In this document: positions 40,391-51,790 of the stretch, one piece after another | Position numbering within the stretch: the stretch's first letter is position 1 | Layout: each line of letters starts with the position of its first letter | Assembly (NCBI GenBank): GCA_025267735.1 | Contig: CM046295.1 | Location: forward strand, 18,260,938 to 18,324,937 | Reading direction: 5' to 3' | From: Mactra quadrangularis | Taxonomy: Eukaryota > Mollusca > Bivalvia > Venerida > Mactridae | DNA: 64,000 nucleotides | The notes under the pieces: generated by a model | The model's input: the letters and a program-made list of their open reading frames with translations, nothing else | Databases searched by the model: none | What the model was told of the DNA's origin: nothing | Program-made: the position numbers and the translations under genes

Positions 40391-40965
40391 ACTACTAGAA
40401 AATAATAGATATGAATAAAATGATAAATATTAGAAAAACAATAAATATCAAAAAGGCCATAAAGAACAAAACAAACAAATACACAATGAAAACATAGTCT
40501 GCAATATTTATCAAACAAATCAAGCCTTTCTATCAAGGTTATACAGTTTCCATAGCAACCGAAAACTAATTATCTGTCCTGCACTAAATAGTGCCTACAA
40601 TAATTTGTTTCCAACCTTATTTGGTATCTTTAGTAATAGAGAAAATATTATATAAGGAACTGAGGGTAATATTACAATGATGGTATAATTATATTTACGT
40701 TAATTATGTTTCAACGTGCAATCGATTCGTCTTGATTCTGTGCCATTCATAATTACCTTTACACTTTTGTAAATGTGTGATTTATATGTAATACCAATTA
40801 TTGAGAAATTAAAAACGTAATTTTTGATACATGTACATTAATAACAATAACAATTGTATTAAGCATTGTTACTCCACTTTACGAAGTAACAATGCATTAT
40901 AATCAATCTAATGCGTAAATACCTTCGCATGCAAGTTCTAGTTTTCCTTTTTTTGTTTTAGGATA

Positions 40966-41086
40966 TTTTGTTGGGTTAAACGCCGTAGAAACACATTGAA
41001 TTGGCTCTGTCATGGCAATCACCAGGGAATCGAACCCACGGCCCCTCGGTCAGTAGACTTGCGTGCTACCGAATGCACTATCCGGG
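40966..41086 (-). mobile_element. SINE family A with internal deletion
   Basis: The reversed tail ttgggttaaacgccgtagaa joins directly to the reversed head (gggaatcgaacccacggccc, cagtagacttgcgtgctacc), so most of the body is deleted. Confidence 0.8.
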
Positions 41087-41381
41087 TATCTTTAGTTGTT
41101 TTATGAATTTAACAAAATCGTATTAAAACTAGTGCTTCCATTTTATTCCACGAAAATGTAACTTGTGTATGATTTGCTCAATTGGAAACAAAACTAATCG
41201 GTCTGGTATTAGATGAGGGTAATAAGGTATTGACTATTCTCGTATAGGATATGCTTCACAATTAGACATAAATGGTGATTTGAAATAGCTAATTGGTTAC
41301 TGATTTGCTATAGGTAGAATATAACAACTCTAAATAAAACCCTATACTGAAATTAAAACAAAGCTGTGCATATTTTACATG

Positions 41382-41513
41382 GCCTTGCCCATTAGGACAG
41401 TCGGTAGCACACAAGCCTTCTGATCGAGAGGCCGTAGGTTCGAGTCCAAGGCGGTATATACTTTCGTAAAGTTTCTTTCCTTCTACAACTGATTCAAAAT
41501 CATGTAGGGCAGT
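41382..41513 (+). mobile_element. SINE family A, head plus partial body
   Basis: Diverged head (acagtcggtagcacacaagc, ggccgtaggttcgagtcc) followed by tatactttcgtaaagttt, ttctacaactgattcaaaat and catgtagggcagt. The 3' end is missing. Confidence 0.8.
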
Positions 41514-42285
41514 AAATGATATCCAACAGAATTATGTAAATGTGGCAATTATTTATTCAAGTATTTATTTGCAAATTTATGCAGATATTATTGTAATTGT
41601 ACATTTAATATTTGCATAATCAATTAAGCAGTTGATTTCATTTGATATTAATTTAGATTTAATGATTTTCAAAAGAGAAAATGAACAAATGCATAATGCA
41701 TTCAATTTAATTTCCTATTTACGGTTTGATTTTTCTATTTTTTTTATATTTGTATAACATTATTTTCAAAATACCAAAAAGTGCAACAACGCACAATTTT
41801 GCATTGTTTGAGTATTTGTTACAATTTTACATTTATCCAAATGATTTATTGAGCGCCTAATTATTGAATTCTATGCATATTTATTCAAAATAAGAAGTTT
41901 GCAATTCAAATATCATTAGATCAAACGTATTTGCAAAGTGCAATTTATTGACTGAATTACTAGAACATTATTTTAATAACAAATAGCTTAATTAAATGAA
42001 ATAAATCCACTCACTTCGTTTAATTTGACTGACAGGTTGTGTGCATTTTGTATGAATAAATGAATACGACTTTGTTAAACCCTGGTACTGCCATGAAGGA
42101 ACATTTTATGTTTTTGTTTTTTATTATTTTTTTCAAGTTTGCTGAGTGCATCGCCAGTGTTTACAAAAAAGATCAACTCGTGAATTTCATTATTTAAGTA
42201 GCTTGAAAAAAATAGCCAGACAAAAACAATTCAAATACAATTTGCATCCCCTATATCTACTAAAAGTAGTGCATTTTCCCACAGT
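41514..42285. other. AT-rich low-complexity stretch
   Basis: Dominated by A/T runs with recurring ttgcaa/atttgcat strings. No gene or defined repeat boundary. Confidence 0.5.
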
Positions 42286-42815
42286 TTTTACTCCTACCAC
42301 TGATTCTAAATCATGTAGGGCAGTTGTCAGTTACAAACGATAGTACATACTTTGTACGTAACTGGTTAACAGCACCCAAAACAAAACGTTTCAAGAAACG
42401 GTGTGTTGGCTGTCTGGTTGTCGTAGTATGACCTATACTTACTGGGTGTAACGCCGTGTCAACACATTTTAGGACATTTTACGGCATCCAGCGCACCTGA
42501 CCTAGCTTTCCTGGACCATTGTCTATAACCAGTACTCACTTACCATTCCACGAGGCCGGAAACTTCTCCATATACCTTATTAATGGAGTACATTGACATT
42601 ATTGTCAAATTTTTTTGGAAAGGTCTAACCTCCCCGGGTGGAATTCGAACCCGGGTCCCCTTCGGGACACGAAATTCCAAATCCCGGCGCGCTACCAACT
42701 GCGCTACCGACCCGCGTTAACTTGGAATGTAATTTTAAAATTAATTGTTAGTTAATATAATACAGATAATGACCTATACAATGATTTGCTACTGCCTAAA
42801 ACAACCCCTAAAAGG
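42286..42815 (+). mobile_element. SINE family A split by an inserted SINE B
   Basis: 42286-42438 runs from ctcctaccactgattctaaa through actggttaacagc and ttggctgtctgg to atgacctatac. After the insertion, 42769-42815 resumes at atgacctatac and continues aatgatttgctactgcctaa, the family A tail. The head is missing (5' truncation). The repeated atgacctatac is the target-site duplication of the inserted B element. Confidence 0.85.
42439..42768 (-). mobile_element. SINE family B inserted in SINE A, 11-bp target-site duplication
   Basis: The reversed family B tail (tactgggtgtaacgccgtgt), body and tRNA-like head end near 42716. The flanks carry a perfect 11-bp duplication, atgacctatac (42428-42438 and 42769-42779). 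Between the end of the head and the duplication lie about 52 bp of AT-rich sequence not found in other copies, a 5' extension inserted together with the SINE. Confidence 0.92.
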
Positions 42816-42821
42816 CCAAAG

Positions 42822-42912
42822 AATTAGCATTTCAAGGAGCGGTGAGTAGTTTGACTGACGTTATACTCGTATTACCTAATATACAACATGTTGCTAGGCA
42901 ATTAAACCCAAC
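42822..42912 (+). repeat. SINE family A, tail fragment
   Basis: tagcatttcaaggagcggtg, agtagtttgactgacg, then tacaacatgttgctaggcaa and ttaaacccaacaaa match the last third of family A. Confidence 0.7.
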
Positions 42913-43316
42913 AAAAAAGCAATACACGATCATCAGCGAACGATAATACATTAGTTAAGTCAACATAAAAACACATCTGACAAATTCCAAAACTGATTGT
43001 ACCACAGGAAAAAATAAACCTTTACAAACCCTACTTGACCTTTTATGTCGTTTTCTAATTACGTCTTTGTACAAAGCCGATCAGAGTAAAGTAACTTATT
43101 TGGTTTCTACTGAACATAATCCTGACCGCAGACAGTAGAATCCTTAGCTTATGTTGATGGCATTGTAGTGTAGGGCTTTATCTAGTTTATTGTGTTTCAT
43201 TGTGTATTTGTGTATCAGACGGCATAGTATTCAGATGCTCTCATGGTTCGGCTACATAACAGAAAGCTTGCTTTTTCCGAGCCGTAAGCGATCGGTACAT
43301 GTAAATCATGTGATTA

Positions 43317-43641
43317 GGGACTTTAGTCAGTTATCTTTCCCTGATAAAATTTGAAGCAATCCAATTAGTAAGTAGGTCCTTACAAATGGAATCCTCGGAT
43401 TTTATCATTGAAGTCTTTCTTGTTAATGAAGGTATTAACAGAAGTGATGACATTTAGATAGTTCTTTTTTCCTAAAAACACTTAACTAGAATTTTAAACA
43501 AATTAAACAATATACAACAAATTAATTTAAGATATTTTTGGCATATTGACATTAAAACGTAAGGCCAAAATTTGCGTAATCCAACTAATTGAACCTACCT
43601 ATTTGAAGTGTATACAGGGGGAAATTACTGACTAAATTCCC
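43317..43641. mobile_element. GGACTTTAGTCAG-family MITE, short form
   Basis: gggactttagtcagttatct at the left and gaaattactgactaaattcc c at the right are inverted repeats flanked by TA on both sides. The subterminal strings aatccaattagtaagtaggt and tcctcggattttatc match the ends of the large foldback at 32.7-34.1 kb, so both belong to one family. It lies about 0.3 kb upstream of the acceptor of the 44 kb exon. Confidence 0.88.
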
Positions 43642-43925
43642 TAACTGTAATGATTTGGATGGAAAATAAACTTTAACCGCAATATGCATAGTCTAAATAG
43701 TGCCACGAGAAAAAAAAACTTTACAAACCCCTAATACGCATTCTGTTATCAAAATTTGCATTTTCTAGCTTTATTTAAATTTTCAAAACAATACTTTATA
43801 GTAAGTTCACAATTTATTGTTATTATCAATTCAATATTTAGACTCCTACATAGACTTTCATATAAATTTTTTTATTTAGTAACTAAATTTTAGTTATACC
43901 TTACAATTTCATTTTCTCGTTTCAG

Positions 43926-44002
43926 ATAGATAGAGTCAGACATTGACTGTCAAGCGAATAAATTATTTTTGAAAAAAAAACAAACAAAACAGATGAATCA
44001 AA
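43926..44002 (+). promoter_or_regulatory. Probable 5' UTR part of the same exon, with upstream splice acceptor and overlapping uORF
   Basis: A pyrimidine-rich tract ending cattttctcgtttcag precedes 43926 and is a good 3' splice acceptor (AG at 43924-43925). The coding exon therefore probably begins at 43926, with a non-coding first exon further upstream that I could not locate. An upstream ATG at 43993 opens an 8-codon frame ending at TAG 44017-44019. It overlaps the main start at 44003 in another frame and could lower initiation there. This is inference from sequence only. Confidence 0.45.
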
Positions 44003-44923
44003 ATGGCGGACGAAGATAGCAGACCCACGGACAAGAAGGACGTGGATGACAAAACTCGTTATCTTGGACGCGGCTCAAGTGTTGATAACAAGGATGAAAA
44101 CAAAGGAACAGGCGCATCGAGTGTTAAAAATGAAAACGGAATTGTGGGTAAATTTGTTAAACAGCGTTCTTTACCAGAAGATGCAAATGACAGACAACGG
44201 TCTTGGATTGGGTGCAACTCAAACGCAAACAGTTCCGATTATTCGGGGATGTTTTTGTCCCCTTATGGAAGTAGTAACACGCTAACTGGAAGTATGTACA
44301 CGGCGTCTGAAGGAATGCATACGTCACGTTCTGGTATGACGTCATTTTCCGGAAATACGGATTTTTATCTCACACCGCAGATCTCATCTTTAGCGAGTTT
44401 TCATAATTCGGACATATCTGACCTAGATCACGTGGTATATTATTCGTGTCACTCGAACTTAAAATTAATGCTTGAAAACGAAAACAACGAAGAGTTAGAA
44501 AAAGAGAAAAATGACAATGAACTAAATGAGATTAAACTTCGAGACATCGAGGTCAAGTCAAAAGATACCAAGGATTCTAAAGAAACAAAACCAAAACGCG
44601 ATAGTTTTAAAGATAAGATTCTAAAAGGTGTTTATAAGCGAAATAGTTCAAAGAAAAAACGTTCCCATGAGCATGCGCAGAAACATAGTTTACGTGAACA
44701 TGCGCAGAAGAAACAGAATTTGAATATACCATCGGACAAAAATTTTGTTCAAATGGTCGCAAAAACTGATGACTTTGGGACAAAACAAACTGCGCCTAAG
44801 GTTATTCATGGAATCTTAAAATCAAGCGTCTCAAGTGACTCAGATTCATGTCGTCATGGAAACAGACAATCAGAAGCAAACACAGTCAAGCTCGGGGGCA
44901 CCAAGACGCTTTTGATAGAAAAG
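44003..44923 (+). CDS. First coding exon of an unrecognised Ser/Lys-rich, probably disordered protein
   Basis: An ATG in good context (caaaATGG) opens a 343-codon frame, the longest in the window. It is far more GC- and codon-biased than its surroundings, so I take it as real. A consensus splice donor, AAG|GTAGGT, falls after codon 307 (44923/44924, phase 0); sequence beyond it loses coding character, so the exon probably ends there. The product is polar: Asp/Lys-rich at 1-30, Ser/Gly/Thr-rich at 70-150, acidic and probably coiled at 156-195 (LENENNEELEKEKNDNELNE), then strongly basic at 196-240 with a KKKR cluster resembling a nuclear-localisation signal. A short internal duplication, HEHAQKHSL/REHAQKKQN, lies at 222-239. 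GILK at 270-273 matches the SILK-type PP1-docking motif, possibly by chance. I recognise no catalytic domain or family and did not find downstream exons. No signal peptide or membrane segment is visible. Confidence 0.75.
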
Positions 44924-46032
44924 GTAGGTGTGCATGAATTTTATCTTATGTTCATTTCCGGTTATTATCATTTGGAAGTTTTCGGTGATTTCCGTAATAT
45001 AATATATCAATCAAAGTTTTCAAAACATGTTTGAGATTGGCATAAATCTGAACATCACAAGATTTTCTGCTTGATGTCCTTTGGGTTTTTAGTTGTTCGA
45101 CTTTGTTGGACAACTGTATATACCACTTCTGAGAATCCAGTATACCTTACTACAACAACTATTTTTGAGGTACATGAAGGAACTTAACTCTTCAAGCGTT
45201 TAATTTCAGAAAAAAAGTTTTAATAATTAATATAGTAATAATTAAATTTAACCAAACACTGTAAATGAATACCCCCTGTGGGGGACCCCAATTTGAACGG
45301 GCGTGACGCATTGATCTCTCATTCTACGGGTAGCCGATATAACATATATTGGCATAGACACTTTACTCACATTCGGCTGCGCACAGAAAGTAGTGCGGCG
45401 TATACATGAACGTATATCGTTGTATGTTTTTTTTAAATATAATCATAATCAAATTGTAACAATATTCTTGGTAATATCTACAGAAATACCAATCCATAGA
45501 TACAAAGTGCTTTTAACCTCGATGGGTATATATCCGTAGCCGTATCCTTATTTCGTTTTTCAAAGGTCTGTGTAATGATTGACAGATGTAAACACGTTCT
45601 CATGGGGCTTAAATGACCAGTATAAAAGGTTTTTTAACGAGCAAACTTTTTTAATACCAATGTTATATTGCAAAATCACAAAAATATTTTTAATATATTC
45701 AGTAGATGTAAAAATCGTTACGTGGTTCCATGTATTTTTTACATTTTACCCTCAATGCTTAGGGTAGTATCGTAAAGACCAATTAGTTTGTGAGAATAAT
45801 GTTGAACTCTAATATAGATCAATGGATGGGAAATTAAGCAGATAATTAGGAGTATTGGTCAAATAGCTCTACGTTGTATTTTTCTCATGATATGGTAATG
45901 AATTGAAGTATAAAGTTCTGCTGCAAATTAAAAAACACTTATCATTACTTGATAATTACTCATTATAAGTTAAATGCAATAAATATATAAATATAATGTA
46001 AACAGGTGGTTCCGTTATATTTGAGTAACACT

Positions 46033-46055
46033 AGATGGGAGCCCGTGCAAGCACG
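46033..46055. repeat. Perfect GC-rich hairpin AGCCCGTGC-AA-GCACGGGCT
   Basis: Nine perfectly paired bases around an AA loop, strikingly GC-rich in AT-rich surroundings. A similar but AT-richer hairpin, tttgtgcaagcacaaa, lies near 48958. Possibly the end of a mobile element. Confidence 0.6.
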
Positions 46056-46721
46056 GGCTTTAGGTAATGACAATAAAGGGAAATAACCGCTGTGGGAAGT
46101 TTGGTCTATTGTAGTTTCATCCAGAACTATTTTCAGACACAAAAAAACCACTTTTTTGTTCATTTTTGGCAGTTTTTGCAAATATCAAGAGGCTTCGTAA
46201 AAAAAGAGTTGTCAACTTGATATGCCGGTATATAGGTGCTCCAGCGACACACAAAAGATTTATTCAAGGCTGTGCAGTTTCTTCCACAAAACAGGAAACT
46301 CGCAAATTTAATAGTATAGATATACCATTACCTTGTATGAACATTCAATTGTATTTTTCTGTACTCCTCTGTAGATATTATACCAGTGCAGTTTCAGGAG
46401 TATGTGTTTTAATCAATTTCTAAATTAGTTTTACCTGAACATCGGGATATATTTGTTGGATAATCAAATGAAAATTGGATTTTCATGTATATTTTACAAG
46501 TAGGCATACAAATGGCACCATTTTAAAGATACATTTCATACATAAAAAAGCTCTGCAGTCTATGTTTCAAGAGACGAACACTTCTTCTACATATTTTCTC
46601 ACATTTTAACACATTAAGTGACCGAAGAACAACATGTTTTCTATGTCGAACAACTCCAGTGCTTTTAGCGCTTTGATTTATGATTTGTTCTATTTTAAGC
46701 CGTGGTAAAAGGCATATCATG

Positions 46722-46834
46722 GCAGTCAGTCAAAGTTCCTGGAAAGGTTAACTCTCTGAATTAAGCTGTATCATGTTACCAGTTACTAGGCGCTTACTTG
46801 CGTCAGTGATTGACAATTGCCCCACATGATTTAA
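46722..46834 (-). repeat. SINE family A, internal fragment
   Basis: ggcagtcagtcaaagttcct, ggaaaggttaactctctgaa, taccagttactaggcgctta and gtcagtgattgacaattgcc, then ccacatgatttaa, follow the reversed family A body. Confidence 0.75.
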
Positions 46835-47008
46835 AACAGGATTTCAACAGGGCGATGTAATTATTATTTTGAAAACAGCATCCACATTTTGAAGTAATAA
46901 TGTACACTTAAGTTAGCTTTCTACAAGTTTTGTGCATCTAAAATCAGTGCTGAAATGTCAATTAAAATCCTAGAGTTAATTTCAGACAAAAACATCTAGT
47001 AATTGCTT

Positions 47009-47360
47009 TAAAGGTACTAGTTCACAGATTCGGGTTATTTTTTCTATAATTTCAAAATACCATTAAGTGTCTTTATTTGTTTAAAAAAAATAATTCCTAA
47101 TATTTTAAGACAATCTGACCTATATGTTGCAAGAAATAAACAATAAAAGTCACAAAAATGCACTATAAGTGTCTATACCGTGACACACGGGGTGGATATT
47201 TACTACATGAAACACCACCACATATAGTTGAATGCCAATTTGCACTAGAATTGTCATTATCAGAACACTACTTACTTGCTTCTAAAAATAGCTCCATACA
47301 CTTTTGATAGTTTTTGAAAAAGTTGGTTTTTAAGTTGAAATCTGTGAATGAGTACCTTAA
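47009..47360 (+). mobile_element. AAAGGTACT-family MITE, copy 2 (best preserved)
   Basis: Left end ttaaaggtactagttcacag is mirrored by right end aatctgtgaatgagtacctt. The interior shares tttcaaaataccattaagtg, ttttaagacaatctgaccta, accgtgacacacggggtgg and caatttgcactagaattgtc with copies at 11.6 and 60.1 kb. Confidence 0.88.
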
Positions 47361-47649
47361 ATGTTGTGTGGAAAAGAATCAGATAAAACTCATCGAGAGA
47401 TGACCTATTTAAACCAGTTTTTATTCCTGAAAAAAAGGCTATATGGGTTAATTCTAATTCAGAGTTTTTCCCTGATTCCGTGTTAAATTTTTAATGAGGC
47501 AAACGTTCAATTACTTTCAGAGAAAAACAACGTTATGATCAATGAGCAACAAACAGTAATTTAAAGCTATCTGCTCGCATATTTAGTACTTTTGTTCATA
47601 TGTTAGAATTACCTGTCTATGTCCGCAAATGTGATAAAATGAAGTTAAA

Positions 47650-48080
47650 CATTTTAAGACAATCTGACCTATGAAAAGCAAGTCTGCCATGCCAATTGCA
47701 ATATGCGAAATGATATTTGCTAAAAAAGATTGTGAAATGCAATTTGCGAAAAAAGTAAACCTGCACTCTGAGGCCTCAGTTTCGAATTTGTAAAGCTCAC
47801 AAATCATCCACCAGTTTTTGTCGTTAATTCAAATTAACATCTAAAATTATTTACATTGCCTAAAATCCATTTAGAATATGTTATCTTCTTTTCTACATTC
47901 TGTGAAATTTAAATTAACTACAGAATTCGTTATAAATTGTATTTCGCAATTATCATAAGCAAATGTCATATTAGGCAAATTGCAAATGGCATGGCAGAAT
48001 GGCTTTCCATACTGACCTGTATGTTGTGAGAAATAAAGAATAAAAAATCACAAAAACGCTATAAAATCATCTATAATGTT
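47650..48080 (+). mobile_element. AAAGGTACT-family fragment interrupted by another MITE
   Basis: attttaagacaatctgacct (to 47671) and, past the insertion, ctgacctgtatgttgtgaga, aataaagaataaaaaatcac and ataaaatcatctata match consecutive parts of copy 2. The ctgacct string is present on both sides, as expected for a target-site duplication. Confidence 0.75.
47672..48011. mobile_element. hAT-like MITE with 8-bp target-site duplication
   Basis: The ends tgaaaagcaagtctgccatg and catggcagaatggctttcca are imperfect inverted repeats; the core ctgccatgcca is exact. The flanks ctgaccta (47664-47671) and ctgacctg (48012-48019) are a 7/8 match, the length typical of hAT insertions. The interior has recurring gcaattgc/gcaaattgc strings and no transposase. 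Confidence 0.83.
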
Positions 48081-48127
48081 GCTTGTAAGGTACGCCTATT
48101 TTGTCGGTATTAGAAAAGTTAAGAAAA

Positions 48128-48275
48128 GTCAAAATATGCGAGCATTCAGGTTGGTAAGCTTTGCGCAGGATCTCGAATCCAGTGACTCTATTAATGTGGT
48201 ATATGGAATAAGACGTCATCCTAGTGGTAAGGTAGGTAAGTATTACTTAAAGACAGGGTTCAGGAAAGCAATGTT
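48128..48275 (+). repeat. SINE family B, degenerate with internal deletion
   Basis: aggttggtaagctttgcgca and ggatctcgaat resemble the head. ctattaatgtggtatatgga, gtggtaaggtaggtaagtat and gacagggttcaggaaagca follow the body order. Confidence 0.65.
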
Positions 48276-50587
48276 ATAAACTGTTTCATATATCAAGTTT
48301 GAACGTAGTGTAAGCTCAGTGATATACTGTATGCAGCGGACCTCCTGGACAGCGGTCCTTATATGGACTGGCTGTCGTAAAACGACCATTACTTTTGTTG
48401 AAAGGGCGTTAACCTTATGATCAACAAACGGGAATTCAATGATTTGTATCTCACATTTACTTCTGTCAGATTTATGATTCGTTTAATCAATTAATTTATT
48501 CGCTTGACTAACAAAAACTGAGTATTTTTTATACAATTTAATTACAAAATTATATTTCATGGAAAACGCATTTTCCTCTATCACGCGATGAGTTTTGTTA
48601 TTGATTAAATGCCCCCGTTGTATTTAATTTTCATTTTGTTGCTAAATAGCATGAAAGATAAGAAGTTGCATCGTAAATTTTAACTGAGCAGCAATTTATG
48701 CCGATGATTTAAAAATGAAGGGCCCAATGGCCTGATAAATTAAACGTATTAATACTCGTGTTTTAGAAGTCTCAGGCATGCAGTAACAAAAATATGTTTA
48801 AAAATCTAACGTTAAAACCAATCAAAATGTCTTTTACACAATATAGGGTTTGACCAAACCTCTGGCATATTCCAATATCGCTGTGGGATATAAGTGAAGA
48901 TAGGTGTACGCTTGGCACGCTAACGTAAATTCACATGCGCCATTACGTTTGTGCAAGCACAAATGTGCGACTTCAAGAAATTTTACGCCAACACCGACGC
49001 ACAACTGAGTAGATTAGCCCTATAATTACCTATAATATATTTCATAACTTTTTAAACATGATGGCAAATATTAGCTTCTGTAGATAAATTGATTACTAGT
49101 TTATCAGAAGGCATATCACATTAAATATAACCCATTAATAATGAAAAGATGTTTATCAGCAATCGGGTCAAGTTTGTAACATGATCATCTGCTTTTCTTA
49201 TTATCGGAAATGCTGAAGTTTGTCCTCGCAGTCTCTATTTGAATAATCGTAATTTTGTACCAGATTTTGTTTTGGGTTAAGCTAACGCTGTTATGCAAAT
49301 CAAGACCGACTTTAGAAACGATTTGAACTATGTAGCACTTTGTGGTTTGGGTTTAAACGCTGAAATAACACGTTGTATAGGTCATATTTTTGCTTTCGGT
49401 CAAGCTACTCACTGTTTCTGGAAGGCTATACCTAGTGGTAGGAATTAGAATGGCTGTAGAAGTTATTTAAGCACCATACCCCGCCTGGGAATAGAACCCA
49501 CGGCCCTCAATCAGTTATGCACTGCCAACTGTCAAACCGAACTGACTCCAGATTTACATAATGTTGGTTTTACAATTGTAAGTCGTTTTGGAGCTTTTAA
49601 AGTCCTTTGTTGAATTTTATGACGCATAGCTTCTAACAATCAATTAGCAGACACATATATGTTGATGTATTATAATAAACAAAGAACATAATTTGCGTTT
49701 TTTAAAGGTGATGTTACGACACCTTTGGGGGAATTGTCTGGTAAACAGTGGCGTTATGTTACACTGTTCAGGGCCAGTCCGGTTACTAGTAGCATCATGT
49801 TATACTGTTCAGGACAACAGCTTTAAATATCAAATTAATAAAAACGAATGTAAAAATTGTAGTCGAATAATGAAATAAGATTAATGTAGGTCCTATAAAC
49901 TTAATAGATGAAAACCAAATGCACAATCACACCAATAACATCATGTGTGATAAATTTTATTTTGTTTTGTGTTATTGTATATATTTATGGTGGAGGGTTT
50001 TTATTTATTTATTTTTTATAATTTATCTTTTTGTACAACGCCATTGAATGTGTAATATAGAAATAGGCGTTTAATCAAATGAAGTTAAAGTTTTTATACG
50101 CGAAAGCCTAGAAACAAAACCAAATCAAGTCCACTTAGTAACAAAAACCCTTCAAACTAACTATTAAAACATATCTGAGACAAAAAAGACAATTTACACA
50201 ATTATTTGAAGTTCATGCAGTTCGACATTTTCTCAAATTAAGTTGCAGTTTTTTCTGCCATTTTGATTAACCGGAACGAAATGTAACATTGGCAGAAATG
50301 AAGTTTATTTGACTTACTGGAATGAAGTTTTCATTCATTTACCAGAAAACATGTTACTTAATTTAGTTTTAATTGGATTTACGGCTTGAAATACAATAAG
50401 GGGAATCTGATTTACCGAAATGAAATTAACACCCCCTGCGTTTATTGAATTTGACGACGTGTTTCTGTCTTTCGTTGATTTATTTATTTCCAAATCAATT
50501 TAGTTTTTTCTGTCTTTTTTAGATTTGGTATTTAAGAATGTATAAGTTAGCACTCACAGAGAGGCTAAAAAAGTCAGTTTTATTTTG
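48276..50587. other. No gene recognised; one SINE A
   Basis: Besides the family A copy at 49345-49541, there is a short direct repeat, catgttatactgttcagg / atgttacactgttcagg (about 49755 and 49796). No supported exon. Confidence 0.45.
49345..49541 (-). mobile_element. SINE family A, diverged with internal deletion
   Basis: Reversed tail gtttgggtttaaacgctgaa, then tcaagctactcactgtttct, ggtaggaattagaatggctg, ctgggaatagaacccacggc and atgcactgccaactg. Confidence 0.75.
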
Positions 50588-50740
50588 TTATTGGGCTTTT
50601 TGTCATTTAACAGAGACCCGCTCACCTAACCTAATTTTCATGGACCTTTGTTTATAAAGATTACGTATCTACTCTTCCACATGGCAGATTACTTGCTTGT
50701 GCATTAGTAATGGAATCATATTTTGCAAGGGTAAAGTGAC
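50588..50740 (-). repeat. SINE family B, diverged fragment
   Basis: gctcacctaacctaattttc, atggacctttgtttataaag, tacgtatctactcttccaca and ttagtaatggaa follow the reversed family B body. Confidence 0.65.
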
Positions 50741-50744
50741 ATAT

Positions 50745-51005
50745 TGTGCGTACAGTTTGACCCGGACCTGATCTTTATGCAAGAATATTCATTACATTAA
50801 ATACAAATGTAGTATTAATGCTCGATTACACCGTGGCCGTGAGTATTGTGCGTTGAAATTTAACACATAAACATACTTTTATAATTTTACAAACGCTGCC
50901 GAACAGTACAAGAATAGGCGTGGTACTGATTTTCGTCGGGGTATATGTAGATAATTATTATGTGCAAATGTAAAAGATCAGATCGGAGTCAAACTCTACG
51001 CACTA
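50745..51005. mobile_element. AGTGCGTAC-family MITE, copy 1
   Basis: The left end tgtgcgtacagtttgacccg and the right end gagtcaaactctacgcacta are inverted repeats extending about 30 bp (ctgatcttt against aaagatcag). gcaagaatattcattacatt and ggcgtggtactgattttcg recur in copy 2 at 57.1 kb. Confidence 0.88.
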
Positions 51006-51594
51006 TACATGTACTTAAATATGATTTTTAGAGCACAAATATATTTTTTCAAGTTTTAATGCTATACGTTTTGTTTTATGATTATTTTGTTATTGGTTGA
51101 GTTTGAAAGCTTGCAAATCTTCGCAACTGCGAAAAGCTCAAAATTAACTAGAAATCTTCAATCTTAAAAGAACAAAGGGTGCATTCTATTAAATTTTGAC
51201 AACTTTAATTTTCTGATAAATTGATAAAAATGGTGTTACTATACTTTACTACTCGGATATATTGTCTAAAACCATGTCTATTGTAATTTACTATTTTCCC
51301 CGCATATTACATATCTCAGACCGTGTAGTAAACACGTTTACATTTAAATCTCAGACAGTATTGACAGAAATCGCAGGAGTCTAGAAATAAACGAGATATA
51401 CCAGGCATTTGTTAAAATGTGTTCCCTAGCAACGACGTCCTGGCTCACAATGGGAGGCCATTTGTCCTGGGTTGAAATGTACATGTAAAACAGCGTTAAC
51501 ATAAACAAGTTCACGAGATCAGACAATATTAAAAAGTGAAATATACTTAATTTTTTTGGAATATCACCTTTTTGTAAATCAACATTTGTTTTTA

Positions 51595-51790
51595 CGAAGA
51601 ATAATAAAGAACTTAACGAATCTTTACTTTGTTATTACGAATTATTATAACGTTATAACGAATTATTCTTTCGTTTTTACGAATTATTATTCCGTATTTA
51701 CGAATAATTATTTGTGGGTTTTTTTTTTACAAATTATAATATCGTGTAACGACTAATTATTTGCTTTTTCACGAAATAATATTTCGAAAA
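51595..51790 (+). repeat. Degenerate array of TTACGAATTATT-like units
   Basis: acgaattattat/acgaataattat/acgactaattat recurs about every 19-24 bp, separated by T-rich spacers with cgt. The only frame here encodes repetitive TNYY motifs and is not taken as a gene. Several acgaa strings continue in the other orientation to about 51870. Confidence 0.65.

Larger units (their letters stand above)
44924..47008 (+). other. Presumed intron of the 44 kb gene, with few features
   Basis: Follows the splice donor at 44923/44924. It holds a short perfect hairpin at 46033-46055 and a SINE A fragment at 46722-46834. I found no downstream exon with matching phase and coding bias, so the extent of the intron is unknown. 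Confidence 0.4.

Noticed and set aside
44924..45034. Extension of the 44 kb frame beyond codon 307
   Set aside because: A strong splice donor precedes it, and base composition turns AT-rich and hydrophobic after the donor, as in an intron.
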